A stretch of 64,000 bases of DNA from positions 166,937,911 through 167,001,910 of the forward strand of contig JASDDO010000014.1 of NCBI GenBank assembly GCA_030015575.1, read 5' to 3'. The translations under genes and the position numbers were made by a program. Source of the DNA: Agapanthus africanus. Its lineage: Eukaryota; Streptophyta; Magnoliopsida; Asparagales; Amaryllidaceae. The notes beneath the pieces were generated by a model that worked only from the letters and a program-made list of their open reading frames with translations, searched no databases and was not told where the DNA came from. Below are positions 45,682-56,768 of this stretch, piece after piece (within the stretch, counting starts at the first letter, position 1; every line of letters starts with the position of its first letter).

Positions 45682-46916
45682 TTGCATCCATAAAATTCTT
45701 AAACTTGTTAACATGATTTAACGGCCCAAACTGTCATATTGTATTCTTATAATGTTGATAACACCTCTGAAACACAATTGATAACCGTGCTGCTAATTAA
45801 TTGAAGCTTCTTATTTGTTTAATTTGTTGCTTAAATTTATGTTGTTGATGACCATGCTTGATTATGTAACTGAGTATGAGCACACCCATGATATCGTTTA
45901 CATCTTGACCTGACTTGCTACATACATATTGATTGACCCGACATGGTACCGTATACTGCTTGACTTGACCTGTTGTACCATAACTTGACTCGTTACCTGA
46001 TCTGGTGTCTAATGCCAACAAACCTGACATGTAGTCCTCACGGACCGTTCCTGTTGTCTATCCAGACAAACCTGCTTACCTGATCCTGTGTTGGCATTAG
46101 TTCTTGATTACGGGATACCTGACTTGAAATACACATATAACTTGGGGGTATGGAGAAATCAAAGGTGAAACCTGACTTCTAATTCAACAGTTCACTACTT
46201 GTTCTGATCAGTTTTAGAGGCTAGGCCAGCCTTGGAATGATGCTGCTGACATCATTCATCTGTAGACATTCCTATTTAGTGCCTAGCGGCATGTCTCGGT
46301 TTCAGCCCGAGAATCTGGGCCGTGGTCCCGGGTATGTACGGGATACTATTGAGTTACATTGATGATTCATCAATTTGGTTTCAAAGACTTTAGAACAGAA
46401 AACCTGATAAAACAGTTTAGTTTACCCACTGCACACTACCCTACACTGCTCTGACTTATATTATTGTTGCCCTTGCTTTATTCATGTTTATATTCGCATT
46501 GCCTGTTACCCTGTTTATATTTTATTACTTAATGTCATGATGCGCTGACGTCTGGGTTTTGCATGGCCCAGATTCTGTACCGCTGTCGCGGTCCGAGCAG
46601 GAGTACTTCAGCCGACAGGCTGAGCTGTGAATGTCAGCAGTAGTTAGCTTTTCTTTCCTGCATTTTATTCCTGATGTGAGCCCGCATTATGGGACATACA
46701 TTCCAGTTATTTTCGTATTGGATCTTTCGCTTCCGCATTTTATTATTCTTGACTCATGTTATCTTGGATTATGGACATGTTTTAGATAGTTTTATTTTGT
46801 TCTTGATATCTCTACAGCCGTAATGTGACTGTGGTTGGATACTTCCTACCCACAGGTAGCATGGTTGGCTATGTCACGTGGCCATTTTAGCGTACTCTGG
46901 GAAGCGGGGCGTGACA
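43977..46916 (+). repeat. 5' LTR of element D
   Basis: 2,940 bp, TGTAACAACC to GGCGTGACA. Notable parts: CT-rich tract (44510-44660) ending in a TATA-like TATATATAT (44658-44666); a GC-rich leader with exon/intron-like junctions (CCTCG|GTGAGT at about 44930, CTGTAG|GTTTGC at about 44998); a (TA)n run (45637-45679). No gene. Confidence 0.93.
45637..45679 (+). repeat. (TA)n microsatellite in LTR of D
   Basis: About 21 TA dinucleotides. Confidence 0.95.
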
Positions 46917-46925
46917 TGATTCTTT

Positions 46926-46937
46926 TGGTATCAGAGC
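46926..46937 (+). other. primer binding site of element D
   Basis: TGGTATCAGAGC, the classical complement of the 3' end of plant initiator-methionine tRNA, nine bases after the LTR. Confidence 0.92.
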
Positions 46938-47289
46938 CATAGGTTAGTCGGGTTGATTCTTTTGTAGTTGGGTATTGTACCCAATACACGAATCAGAATA
47001 CCCGTGTTTAGGAAACATGTCCTGCCACCTTGCCGTTTACCATTCTTGAATCACATTCTTCCTGATTATATCTTTTACGATGTGCAAACTTCCTTTGCAT
47101 ATCGACTCGAAACCTGATTCCTTGTTATCTCTAGGACTTAGGCGACTTGGGTGGAGTTATGTAATTGTGGCTATGATACCGCGGCATAGTTACAATGCGG
47201 CACTCTATTTAAGTAACTTGGAGTTCTAGCCTTGATATATATTTTGAATCTATCATCATGCTAATGTTGGGTGTTTTGATTTCAGGAAT

Positions 47290-50200
47290 ATGGCAGATAA
47301 GAATTTGAAGACGTACCAGAGGCGTGTGGACGAAGCCGCCATGCTTGGAGTAATAAGGGGAACGCTGGAGAATCAAAAGAGACAGACCGAGCTGATCCAG
47401 CAGCAAGCGGAATCGTTTCAGGAAGGTTTGCAGGTCGTTCAGCAGTCTGTGAACAATGTTGGAGCTAAACCAGTTGACCGAGTAGGGACCGTGGCAGATT
47501 TCAGGCGTTTGGGTCCGTCTGCATTTACTGGTTTGGAGGAGCCGTTGCCAGCGGAGCAGTGGCTAGTTGACACAGAGAACTTGCTTATTGCGGCACAGAT
47601 TCCAGATGAGAAAAGAGTTGATGTGGTACGCATTCAGTTAGTGGACTACGCCCGAGAATGGTGGCTTGTGGAGGAGACCCGCTTGCCCAAGCCGATCAAG
47701 TGGGCGGATTTTTCAAAGAGTTTCCTAGAAAAGTTCTTCCCGCGGACCGCACGGGAGGAAATGGAAGAGAAGTTCATCGGGCTAAAGCAGAAGGGAGCAC
47801 CCGTAGATGTGCATGCAGCAGAATGGATAAGACTCAGTAGATTCGCTGGACCTTTAGTTGCCAACGATGCAGACAGGGCACGGAGGTTCATGCGCAGCTT
47901 GGATGTGGACATCCAGAGGCAGATTGTCTCCCTGGGTTTGACCACTTTCTCACAAGTACTTGCGGCAGCCCGAGAGCAGCAGAGTTTATCTGGGATGAAG
48001 GGGAGTTTGCAGCAGACAGCAGTTGCGGTAAGGAAGCCAGCATTTGTACCAAACCGAGCTTATGGTCGCAGAGGTATTCCAGTGGACCGTCGAGGTGTAG
48101 CACCCATGAAGAAGCCTGTTGTCGTCGATCGAAGAAAGAGCATGACTTGTAACTACTGCAATTTACCTGGCCACGTGCAAAAGGATTGTCAAAGGAGGCT
48201 AGGACTCTGTTTGGTTTGTGGAGCGGCAGATCACGCTGTCAGCGCTTGTCCATCGAAGCTTCGTACGAGGGATGATATTCAAAAGCCTCCGCAGAGACCG
48301 TTCCAGGGACAGAAACAGCTGACTCAAGGACCTAATCAAGCTCGAGCTTTTACCTTGACAGCTGAAGAAGCTAAGGCGTCAGGAGAAGTTGTTTCAGGTA
48401 CTCTACTCGTTCATGGTTTTCCCGCATTAGCGTTATTCGATTCTGGTGCATCCCATTGTTTTATGTCATCCAAGTTTATAACTACACACTCGATTGACTG
48501 CACGACCCTGTCTAGTTTCTGGGACATACACACTGGGAATGGGAAAATCATAGCTAGCAGGGAATGTAAAGATTGTACAGTTGTTGTGTGCGGACGGGAG
48601 TTTTTTGCAGATTTCTTGGTGATTGATACGGGCAGCTACGAGGTCGTCTTGGGAATGGATTTTCTTGGAACTTTCCACGCTCACATTGATTGTAGGGCAA
48701 GGAAAGTAATTTTCCAGATTCCCGGACATCCCGAATTTAGCTTCACTGGAGGAGGCAGTTCTGTCGGGCCAGTCGAGTTTAGGGCTAGGCCGACAAACAA
48801 TATTCTTGCATCAATGGAAGTTGATAAAAGTGAGGAGCCAGCTGTCGTTCGTGATTTTATGGACGTGTTTGAAGATATATCGGGTTTACCGCCGAAGCGA
48901 GACGTGGAGTTCGCAATTGATCTTATTCCTGGTGCAGCGCCAGTATCCAAAGCATATTATCCAATGGCACCAGTAGAGTTGGAAGAAGTCAAGAAACAGG
49001 TTGCTGAATTGCTTGAGAAAGGTTGGATTCGAAGCAGTAACTCGCCTTGGGGAGCTCCAGTTCTTCTAGTGAAGAAGAAGGATGGCACAAGAAGGATGTG
49101 CATCGACTATTGAGAATTAAACCGGGTGACTGTTAAGAACAAGTACCCGATCCCTCGCATTGGAGAACTTTTTGAGCAGCTTAGTGGCGCGAGGGTATTC
49201 TCGAAGCTGGATTTGCGATCCGGATATCATCAGGTCCGAGTGAAAGCAGAAGATATTTGCAAGACGGCGTTCTGAACTCGGTATGGACATTACAAATACT
49301 TAGTGATGCCCTTCGGAGTAACGAATGCGCCGGCAGTATTCATGGACTTGATGAACCGAATCTTTTCACCATTCTTGGACCAGTTTATTGTGGTATTTAT
49401 TGACGATATTCTGGTTTACTCGAGGAGCTTTGAAGAGCATGCTGAACATTTGAAGATCGCACTGCAGACGTTGAGACATGAGAAGTTGTATGCGAAGATG
49501 AGTAAGTGCGAGTTTTGGCTGGAGGAAGTAAAGTTTTTGGGGCATGTTGTGTCTGGCGATGGAATTGCCATCGATCCAGAAAAGATTGCAGCAGTTCGAG
49601 ATTGGCCGATTCCAAAGAATGTTGCGGAGATGAGAAGTTTTCTTGGACTCGCCGGGTATTACAGAAGATTTGTGGAGAACTTTGCTCATCTGGCGGAGCC
49701 GTTAACCAAGCTTACGCGCAAGAAGGTACCTTTCGTGTGGACGGACAAATGTGCATTAGCTTTTGAGACGTTGAAGCAGAAATTGATAACCGCCCCTATT
49801 CTGACCGTGCCAGACAATTCCGGAGGATTGGTGATTCACAGCGACGCATCTGAGAAAGGATTGGGATGTGTTTTGATGCAGCATGGGAAGGTTGTACCGT
49901 ACGCATCGCGACAGTTGAAGACCCATGAGAAGAATTACCCAACTCATGACTTGGAGCTTGCGGCTGTGATTTTCGCGTTGAAGATTTGGAGACACTACCT
50001 TTTAGGCGAAAGGGTCGAAGTTTTCACGGATCATAAGAGTTTGAAGTATGTGTTCACACAGAAGGAGCTTAATATGCGACAACGTAGATGGTTAGAGCTG
50101 ATGGCTGACTACGATCTTGATCTTAAGTACCATCCGAGGAAGGTTAATGTCGTGCCGGATGCGCTCAGTCGGTTACCAGCAATTCAGATGTTGACTACGC

Positions 50201-51720
50201 AGAATGAGCTCGTTGAAGATTTTCGAAGATTTGACTTGGAGGTTGTGCTACCGCATTCTTTGGGATAATTGATGCAGCTGCAAGTACGTTCGTCGTTGAT
50301 CGAGAATATTAAAGCAGCGCAATCGCAGGATCCTAGACTGCAAAAGTTTCGGGAACAGGTTGAAGCCGGACTACGAACAGATTTACTGATACATGAGGAT
50401 GGTTCGTTGAGATATGGTAGCCGTTTGTGTGTTCCAAAGGGAGATACTCGTGAAGAACTTATGAAGGAGGCCCACAGTTCAGCTTATTCTGTACATCCAG
50501 GAGGCACAAAGATGTACCGAGATATTCGACAGCATTTCTGGTGGGAAGGCATGAAGCGGGAGATTGCTCGCTTTGTGGCAAAGTGCTTGGTGTGTCAGCA
50601 AGTTGAGGCTGAACATCAAAGGGTTGCTGGTTTATTGCAACCACTTCCGATTCCTCAGTGGAAGTGGGAACATATAACCATGGATTTCGTGACGGCTTTA
50701 CCGCGGAGTCCAAAGGGCAACAACGCAGTGTGGGTGATTGTTGATCGTTTGACCAAGGCAGCCCATTTTATCCCTTTTAGGGTTGGTCAATCAACAGAAA
50801 CTTTGGCGGAGCGGTACATGCAGGAAATTGTAAGATTGCATGGAGTACCGGTAAGCATCGTGTCCGATCGTGACACTCGGTTTTTATCACACTTCTGGAG
50901 GAGTTTACAGGAAAGTTTGGGGACTCGATTGAAGTTTAGCACAGCTTATCATCCTAAAACTGATGGTCAGTCGGAGAGAACGATCCAAACTCTTGAAGAT
51001 ATGTTGAGAGCATGCATGTTGGACTTCAAGGGTTCATGGGAGGATCATCTATATTTGGTGGAGTTTTCTTACAACAACAGTTTTCAGGCAACTATCCAGA
51101 TGGCTCCATTTGAAGCTTTGTATGGTCGTAAATGTCGTTCACCTGTTTGTTGGGACGATGTCGGTGAACGAAAATTGTTGGGACCTGATTTGGTTGTGCA
51201 GACAGTTGAGAAGGTTAACACTATCAGAAAACTTATGAAAGCAGCTCAAGACAGACAGAAGAGTTGGGCGGATACGTCGAGAAGACCTCTAGAGTTCACC
51301 GTGGGTGATTTGGTATTCTTGAAGATATCACCGACTAGAGGGGTGATTCGCTTTGGAAGTCGAGGAAAGCTCAGTTCTCGATTTGTTGGACCCTTTGAGA
51401 TCTTGGAGCGTGTTGGTGAGGTAGCGTATCGTTTGGCGTTACCGCCGTCCTTGGTGAGTGTGCACGATATGTTTCACGTATCTCAACTCCGAAGGTATGT
51501 TCGAGATGAAACGCATGTATTGGATCATTCGGAGCTAACAGTACGAGAAGATTTGACTTTTGAGGAGCGACCGATTGAAATTGTGGATCGAAGGGAAAAG
51601 GTTCTTAAGAACAAGGTGATCCCTCTTGTGCTTGTTTCTTGGGGTAATCGCTCGCATGGAGAGTCCACTTGGGAACGAGAAGATGAAATCCGGCAGAAGT
51701 TTCCTCATCTTTTCTTATAG
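47290..51720 (+). pseudogene. gag-pol of element D, one frame with three nonsense codons
   Basis: 1,476 codons in a single frame from ATG 47290. Gag core at residues about 75-230; zinc knuckles CNYCNLPGHVQKDC (residue 287 on) and CLVCGAADHAVSAC; protease D-S-G-A (Asp 384); RT with F-I-D-D (Asp 705); RNase H (D-A-S, D-H-K, D-A-L-S-R); integrase HHCC (about 1060-1110) and D1132-D1193-E1229, an exact D-D-35-E; chromodomain-like tail to 1476. Stops: TGA 49111 and TGA 49273 (C-I-D-Y-[R]-E-L-N and T-A-F-[R]-T-R, both CGA to TGA) and TAA 50266 (CAA to TAA). No frameshift was seen, so this is a young but inactive copy. The start is supported by homology and position 370 nt after the LTR. Confidence 0.92.
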
Positions 51721-51749
51721 TTATTTGTTGTCTATCTTCATATTCTTGG

Positions 51750-51787
51750 AATTTCGAGGACGAAATTCTTTTTGTAGTTGGGTATAA
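51750..51787 (+). other. 3' end motif and polypurine region of D
   Basis: TTTCGAGGACGAAATTC, as in element A, then a poorly purine-rich TAGTTGGGTATAA before the LTR. Confidence 0.65.
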
Positions 51788-52917
51788 TGTAACAACCGAG
51801 CCCGATACTACTAGTTTATGTTACCGTATGAATGGTGTATGGTATTTATTTCATTGATCCTACTTGACTGTTGTTAGTTATAAATTTTACCCGACAATTC
51901 ATTTCTGCATATAACAATTTAAGGCATCTAAAATAAAAATTAAAAATATTCGTCATGGCATGCTTGACACCCCTAACCCTGTTGTAGCGTCCGTGCATCG
52001 TGTTCTCGTCCCGTTCAGTGAAACGGGCGAGTTTGGACGGCTACGCACACGTACGTGTGTCCGTTTTGGGGGTATGCTTTTTGATTGTAAAATACTTCAT
52101 TTTAAATTTTCGATCCCGCCTAAAATTTTCTTATTTCAATTTCAAATTTTTGGACCCGACCCGGGCGCAAATTGGAAATATTTTGCATTTGCGCCGAATC
52201 TTAATTTCTAAATTTTTAACCGTCGAATATATTTAATTTAACCCTCATAATATTTTTTTCCTTTCCTAAAATCTTTCATAAATTTCCATCCCAGCCAATC
52301 CCCTTCTTTCCTCCCCCGTGGGCCCCACCTTCTCTCTCTCGCTCGCTTTTTCCTCTCATTCTCTCTCCTCCCTCTATCTCTCTCCTCTCTATCTCCTCTC
52401 GCAATCCCTCTCTCTCTCCCCCCGTCTCTCTCTTTCTCTCTCTCTCTCTCTCCCCCCCTATATCTCTCTCTCTCCTCTATATATATTTCTTTCTCCTCCT
52501 CAAATTCTTTTTCCTTCGACAGAACCCAACATCGCGAGAAGCCCTAGCCGCCTCGCCCTTCGCCGCCGTAGCCCAACGTCGACGCCACCATCACCGGCCT
52601 CGTCGTCTCCTCGCCCTTGTCACACCCACATCCACTTCTTCTTCTACCGTGCACCCTGCACCGGCAACCGCGGCCACCTGCACACCGCCTGCACCTCGTA
52701 GGATCGCCGCCGGCGATCTCGATCCGCCCCCCGGCCTCGTGCATCCCTCGGTAAGTGTCCTATTCTCCTTCTCCTCTTCTCCTCTCTTCTTCTTCCTCTC
52801 GGATTCATGTTTTCTTGATCTGTAGGTTTCCGTCGCTGTCGTCGTAGGCCGACCGCCGGAGCTCCGTCGACGTGATCTGCGACCACAACCTCCCCACAGA
52901 ACCTCATGAGCACCCCC
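51788..52917 (+). repeat. 3' LTR of element D, interrupted by E
   Basis: Collinear with 43977-45095, with scattered differences and a longer CT tract (52420-52455). TATA-like at 52478-52486. Homology stops at GAGCACCCC, where E begins; the remaining about 1.8 kb must lie after E beyond the window. Confidence 0.92.
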
Positions 52918-52959
52918 TGTTTCCTGATTTAAAATCAGGAAAGCTTACGGAAAAAGCTT

Positions 52960-53345
52960 GAGAAGAGGGTCACGTGCTTACACGTGACCAGCAGTCACGT
53001 GTTGGCGCGTGACACCCAAAAGTACCGGCAAAGCAAGTTCAGCTTCCTGACTACATCAAAAAAAAGGGCTTAAGAAAGGGTCACGTGCTCCCACGTGACC
53101 AGGGTCACGTGTTGGCACGTGACATTTTAAAGCGGATTCAAAGGCACATCGGTTCCCTGATCAAGTCAAGGAAAAAGAGTCCAGACCAGGGTCACGTGCT
53201 CACACGTGACCAGGGGTCACGTGATGGCACGTGACGGTTAAGCAACAACCAGAAGACAACGCAAAAAGAAAGAAGAAGGCTCATTCCAAAGAGGGTCACG
53301 TGCCCACACGTGACCATGGGTCACGTGGTCACACGTGACCGGCTT
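52960..53345 (+). repeat. G-box array 1, LTR of E
   Basis: Fifteen CACGTG hexamers, mostly as inverted pairs such as GGTCACGTG-CTTA-CACGTGACC (9-bp arms, 4-nt spacer), in about 370 bp upstream of the TATA box. CACGTG is the plant G-box core; function here is inferred. Confidence 0.9.
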
Positions 53346-53657
53346 TCAAAGCCCATTTTGTCAACAGAATTAAATTCTGAAAGAGATTCAAATCTTTCCA
53401 AAGGAAAGCGACTACCTGGAACCAATCGAATTAAAGATTCAGAGGTGATGAAATATCATCTATCTATGGGAAAATCTCGGGTTTGGAAAGATTTCCCCTT
53501 TAAATCTAACCGAAACAACAAAGGAGAATCCCGGGATTTGAAATCCAATGGTGAATAAAATTCACCTAATAATCTAAAGGTCAAAAACGAATGATGGATG
53601 CAAATCAAACCTCTCATTGAAGATTCGTCAAAAACTAATTGATTCGGCTGCTTCTCC

Positions 53658-53665
53658 TATAAATA
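53658..53665 (+). promoter_or_regulatory. TATA box of element E
   Basis: TATAAATA at the centre of the 14-bp palindrome TCCTATAAATAGGA. Confidence 0.7.
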
Positions 53666-53799
53666 GGAGCCAAGAGACACAAAAAAAAGAGATACGCAGA
53701 GGGAAGAAAGGGAGAGAGAGCCTTGATACTTCGAGGAACTTGGATCTTCTGTAAAAGAAAACCCTAGGTAAGAAAGGGAAGGCTCCTGGAAGGAAAAGA

Positions 53800-54360
53800 G
53801 AATTTAATTCTCAACAGAGTTTAACTCTGATATATAAAACAGAAGAACATATTTCTTCTCTCTTTGATAGAGGATCTGCAAAGTGCACATCTCCCATTGA
53901 GGTTGAGAATTTAATTCTCAATGGGTCGAGATCCTGCCATGCAGATCCAAAACATAGAGAGGGAATGGAAGCACGAGAATTTAATTCTCACAGAACTATA
54001 GGAATTTAATTCCTTTGAAATAAAACTAGGGCTTGACCCTGTGTTATGGGAATTTAATTCCTTCAGAACAAAAAGAAACAGGGTTTAACCCTAATTAAGA
54101 ACCTAGTTCTGTTGGAACAGCGGGGATTTAATTCCCTTGATCATAATTTAACAAGAGAGTGGGAATTTAATTCCTTAAAAGCTTTGATTAGGGTTTAACC
54201 CTATTTGGTTCTTCACATGTATGAGGAATTTAATTCCTACAGAAAATTCAGAGTTCAACTCTATTCAGAATATAAACCTTTAAGAGGAAGTAGGAATTTA
54301 ATTCCTCTGAAATTACTGTCAGGGTTTAACCCTACGAGGAATTTAATTCCTAGAAAAGAT
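53800..54360 (+). repeat. palindrome-rich leader of LTR E
   Basis: Nine exact GAATTTAATTC words, usually extended by matching flanks (GAGAATTTAATTCTC, AGGAATTTAATTCCT), interspersed with AGGGTTTAACCCT. No ORF. Confidence 0.88.
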
Positions 54361-54389
54361 TAACAGATCCTCTAAACAATATACATAGA

Positions 54390-54605
54390 GGCAGGGTCAC
54401 GTGTCACCACGTGACCCCCTCCCAGGAGATCTACAGAAAACCCCTTTGAGGCAGCACCCCACGTGACCCACGTGACCCTTGACAGAAGCTTTAATACACA
54501 GGCATTTGAATGCCCATCACGTGATGGCACGTGATGCTCTGAAAGACGCGATAATCTCAGTAGAATAAATGAAGGGAGGGCGCTCTCACGTGCTGCCACG
54601 TGACC
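54390..54605 (+). repeat. G-box array 2, LTR of E
   Basis: Eight more CACGTG hexamers in inverted pairs (GTCACGTGTCACCACGTGAC, TCACGTGATGGCACGTGA), downstream of the TATA box. Confidence 0.88.
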
Positions 54606-54614
54606 CCTCTTGCC

Positions 54615-54860
54615 TTAGTGTTTAACACTAAATTGAAACTCTCGAACCCAGTGTTAAAACACTGTTGGGCCTTAGTGTTCAACACTAATCAAAAAGTTTT
54701 ATTTGCAGTGTTCAACACTGATCTGTTTTAGTGTTTAACACTAATTTGAAAAGCCTTGTTGCTGGTGTTTAACACCGATTATCTTTTAGTGTTAAACACT
54801 AACTCGTCAACCTCATTCCCAGTGTTCAACACTGATTGCTCTGTAGTGTTTAACACTAGG
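54615..54860 (+). repeat. AGTGTT/AACACT palindrome array in LTR of E
   Basis: About ten words of type CAGTGTTCAACACTG and TAGTGTTTAACACTA alternate: the arm is constant while the outer base pair switches between C-G and T-A on both sides. Confidence 0.85.
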
Positions 54861-55269
54861 CTTTGGCCCAATTGGCTAAATGGATGGAGGCAAAGCCTCT
54901 CCTGATTGGACTTAGCCCAAGATGGCCATAAGTCTTCAATTTGTGATTAACTGGGCCAATGGGCTCATAACATAATTAATCGGTCTTGATCCCAAATTGG
55001 GTCAAAGACTATTTAAGCCATTCCGGTTCTAGGGTACATCTCTTCACTCCTTTGATACTTGGCATTGTAATCCCTCAATGTCTTCAAAGAGGTGACGGGT
55101 CCCGACGACCACACATTGATATGGACTGCGGGGTCCTTAAACCCGTGTTTAATGCAAAATTCCTGGTTACGTGGAACGCGGATAATGTCGCTCTTTGACC
55201 CCGTGGAAAACGTCCAGAGCGGAGCCTGGTCCTCGCAGAGCACGGCAGTGAACCCGTGTGAAGCATCCA

Positions 55270-55505
55270 GAGCACATACCGGACTGTGGGGTCCTTAAAC
55301 CCATGGACTACGACGTCCTTAACCTTGACCGAGATGTCTTAAAACTAACAATGGACTGTGGGGTCCTTAAACCCATGGACTACGACGTCCTTAACCTTGA
55401 CCGAGATGTCTTAAAACTAACAATGGACTGCAATGTCCTTAAACTACCCATGGACCGCAACGTCCTTAAACTACCCATGGACCGCAATGTCCTTAAACTA
55501 GAACA
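55270..55505 (+). repeat. 24-bp minisatellite in LTR of E
   Basis: A directly duplicated about 102-bp block of GGACTGTGGGGTCCTTAAAC-type units, then several GGACCGCAAYGTCCTTAAAC units. Same family as in B and the solo LTR. Confidence 0.85.
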
Positions 55506-56621
55506 ATAGAGCCCGTATGCTCTTTTGTCGGATCTAAACGGTCCCGTTTAAGTTGATCTTAACCTCAAAGATGGCTAACGTATCCTTAAACCTTCAAACA
55601 GACTGGACTATGAATCCCCCCAATAAATTTTGGCTCGAGGGTACATCTCTGAACTCCTCTGACATCCGTCATTGTAATCCTTCAACGTCGTCAGAGAGGT
55701 GACGGGTCCCGACGGCCATACATATGATGGACCACTATGTCCCTAAACTGGAACATTAGAGCCCAAATGCTCTTTTGTCGGATCTAAACGATCCCGTTAA
55801 GTCGATCTTAGTCCCAAACTGGACTAACGTATCCTTAACAACCGTTTAAGTTGATCTTAGCCTCAAATATGGTTAACGCATCCTTAAACCTTCAAACAGA
55901 CTTTAGTCCCAAATCGGACTATAAACCCCCTAATCAACTTTGGTTCAAGGGTACATCTCTGAACTCCTCTGACATCTGTCGTTGTAATCCTTCAACGACG
56001 TCAGAGAGGTGACGGGTCCCGACGGCCATACATTCAATGGACCCCTATGTCCCTAAACTGGAAAAATAGAGCCAATTGCTCTTTTGTCGGATCTAAACGA
56101 TCCCGTTAAGTTGATCTTAGTCTCAAACTGGACTAACGTATCCTTAACAAACGTTTGAGTTGATCTTAGCCTCAAATATGGCTAACGTATCCTCAAACCA
56201 AAACCCCAAACCCAAATCTAAGAAAACACGGATTTGGACTAATCCACGTCCTACGGGCGACGACATAAATTGGTCTCCGTATACAATCCACGGGCAACCA
56301 CAAACAAAACAAACACCCATGACACGAAGTGACCAGCTGGAGAAGGAGAAAGTTGTTACCGCAATGCGATAGCGTAATTAACTGCAGGGGCTTGCGCCTG
56401 CAGGGAAGAGCGTCCCCACAATCAAAAACCCCTCAAGCGAGGGGGAATCTGACGAAGTCTGCTACATCGGACGCATCCGTTTAAACCTTCGATACATGGT
56501 GCCATAAATCAACTTGGCATCTTCGGAGAGGTAGACGGATAGCACCAATTAGCATCTGCCCCGAACCTCAGTGCCAAGACATCGCAGTCTTGTGCGCCGT
56601 CTTTCGGAGGGGAACAGATTC

Positions 56622-56639
56622 TGGCACGCCTGGTGGGAC
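56622..56639 (+). other. primer binding site of element E
   Basis: TGGCACGCCTGGTGGGAC, one transition from the site of B and C. Confidence 0.75.
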
Positions 56640-56768
56640 CTTTTCCTCTTTCCACTCCACACTTCGTGTGTCGTGACTCGCGAACCAATCACGGTTCGCT
56701 ATTGGTTGCCCTTGGGTTTCAAGATACTAAGAATTGGCGTCTCGCTTATTGCAGAAAGCAAAGGATCG

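Larger units (their letters stand above)
43977..52917 (+). mobile_element. element D: Tekay/Del-like Ty3/gypsy retrotransposon
   Basis: 5' LTR, tRNA-iMet-type primer site, one gag-pol frame and the first 1.13 kb of the 3' LTR, which is then interrupted by element E. Lineage call: LTR ends TGTAACAACC...GGGGCGTGACA, gag with two CCHC knuckles, D-S-G-A protease, [11 protein letters not shown] and an integrase C-terminus with the I-P-L-V-x-V-x-W...W-E-R-E-D chromodomain-like signature. Inserted in the 3' region of B. Confidence 0.93.
52918..56616 (+). repeat. 5' LTR of element E
   Basis: 3,699 bp, TGTTTCCTGA to GGGGAACA. U3: GGTCACGTG...CACGTGACC inverted repeats. TATA inside TCCTATAAATAGGA. The leader is rich in GAATTTAATTC, AGGGTTTAACCCT and CAGTGTTTAACACTG palindromes. 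A second CACGTG block follows, then a minisatellite (55270-55505) and three successive copies of the GGGTACATCTCT...CCCGACGGCCATACAT block (near 55030, 55640, 55950), before the conserved U5. Confidence 0.9.

Noticed and set aside
56571..56768. ATG at 56571 as start of the E polyprotein
   Set aside because: It lies inside the LTR, upstream of the primer site, so it would not be the start in the internal region. ATG 56769 matches the homologous ATG of B (15195).
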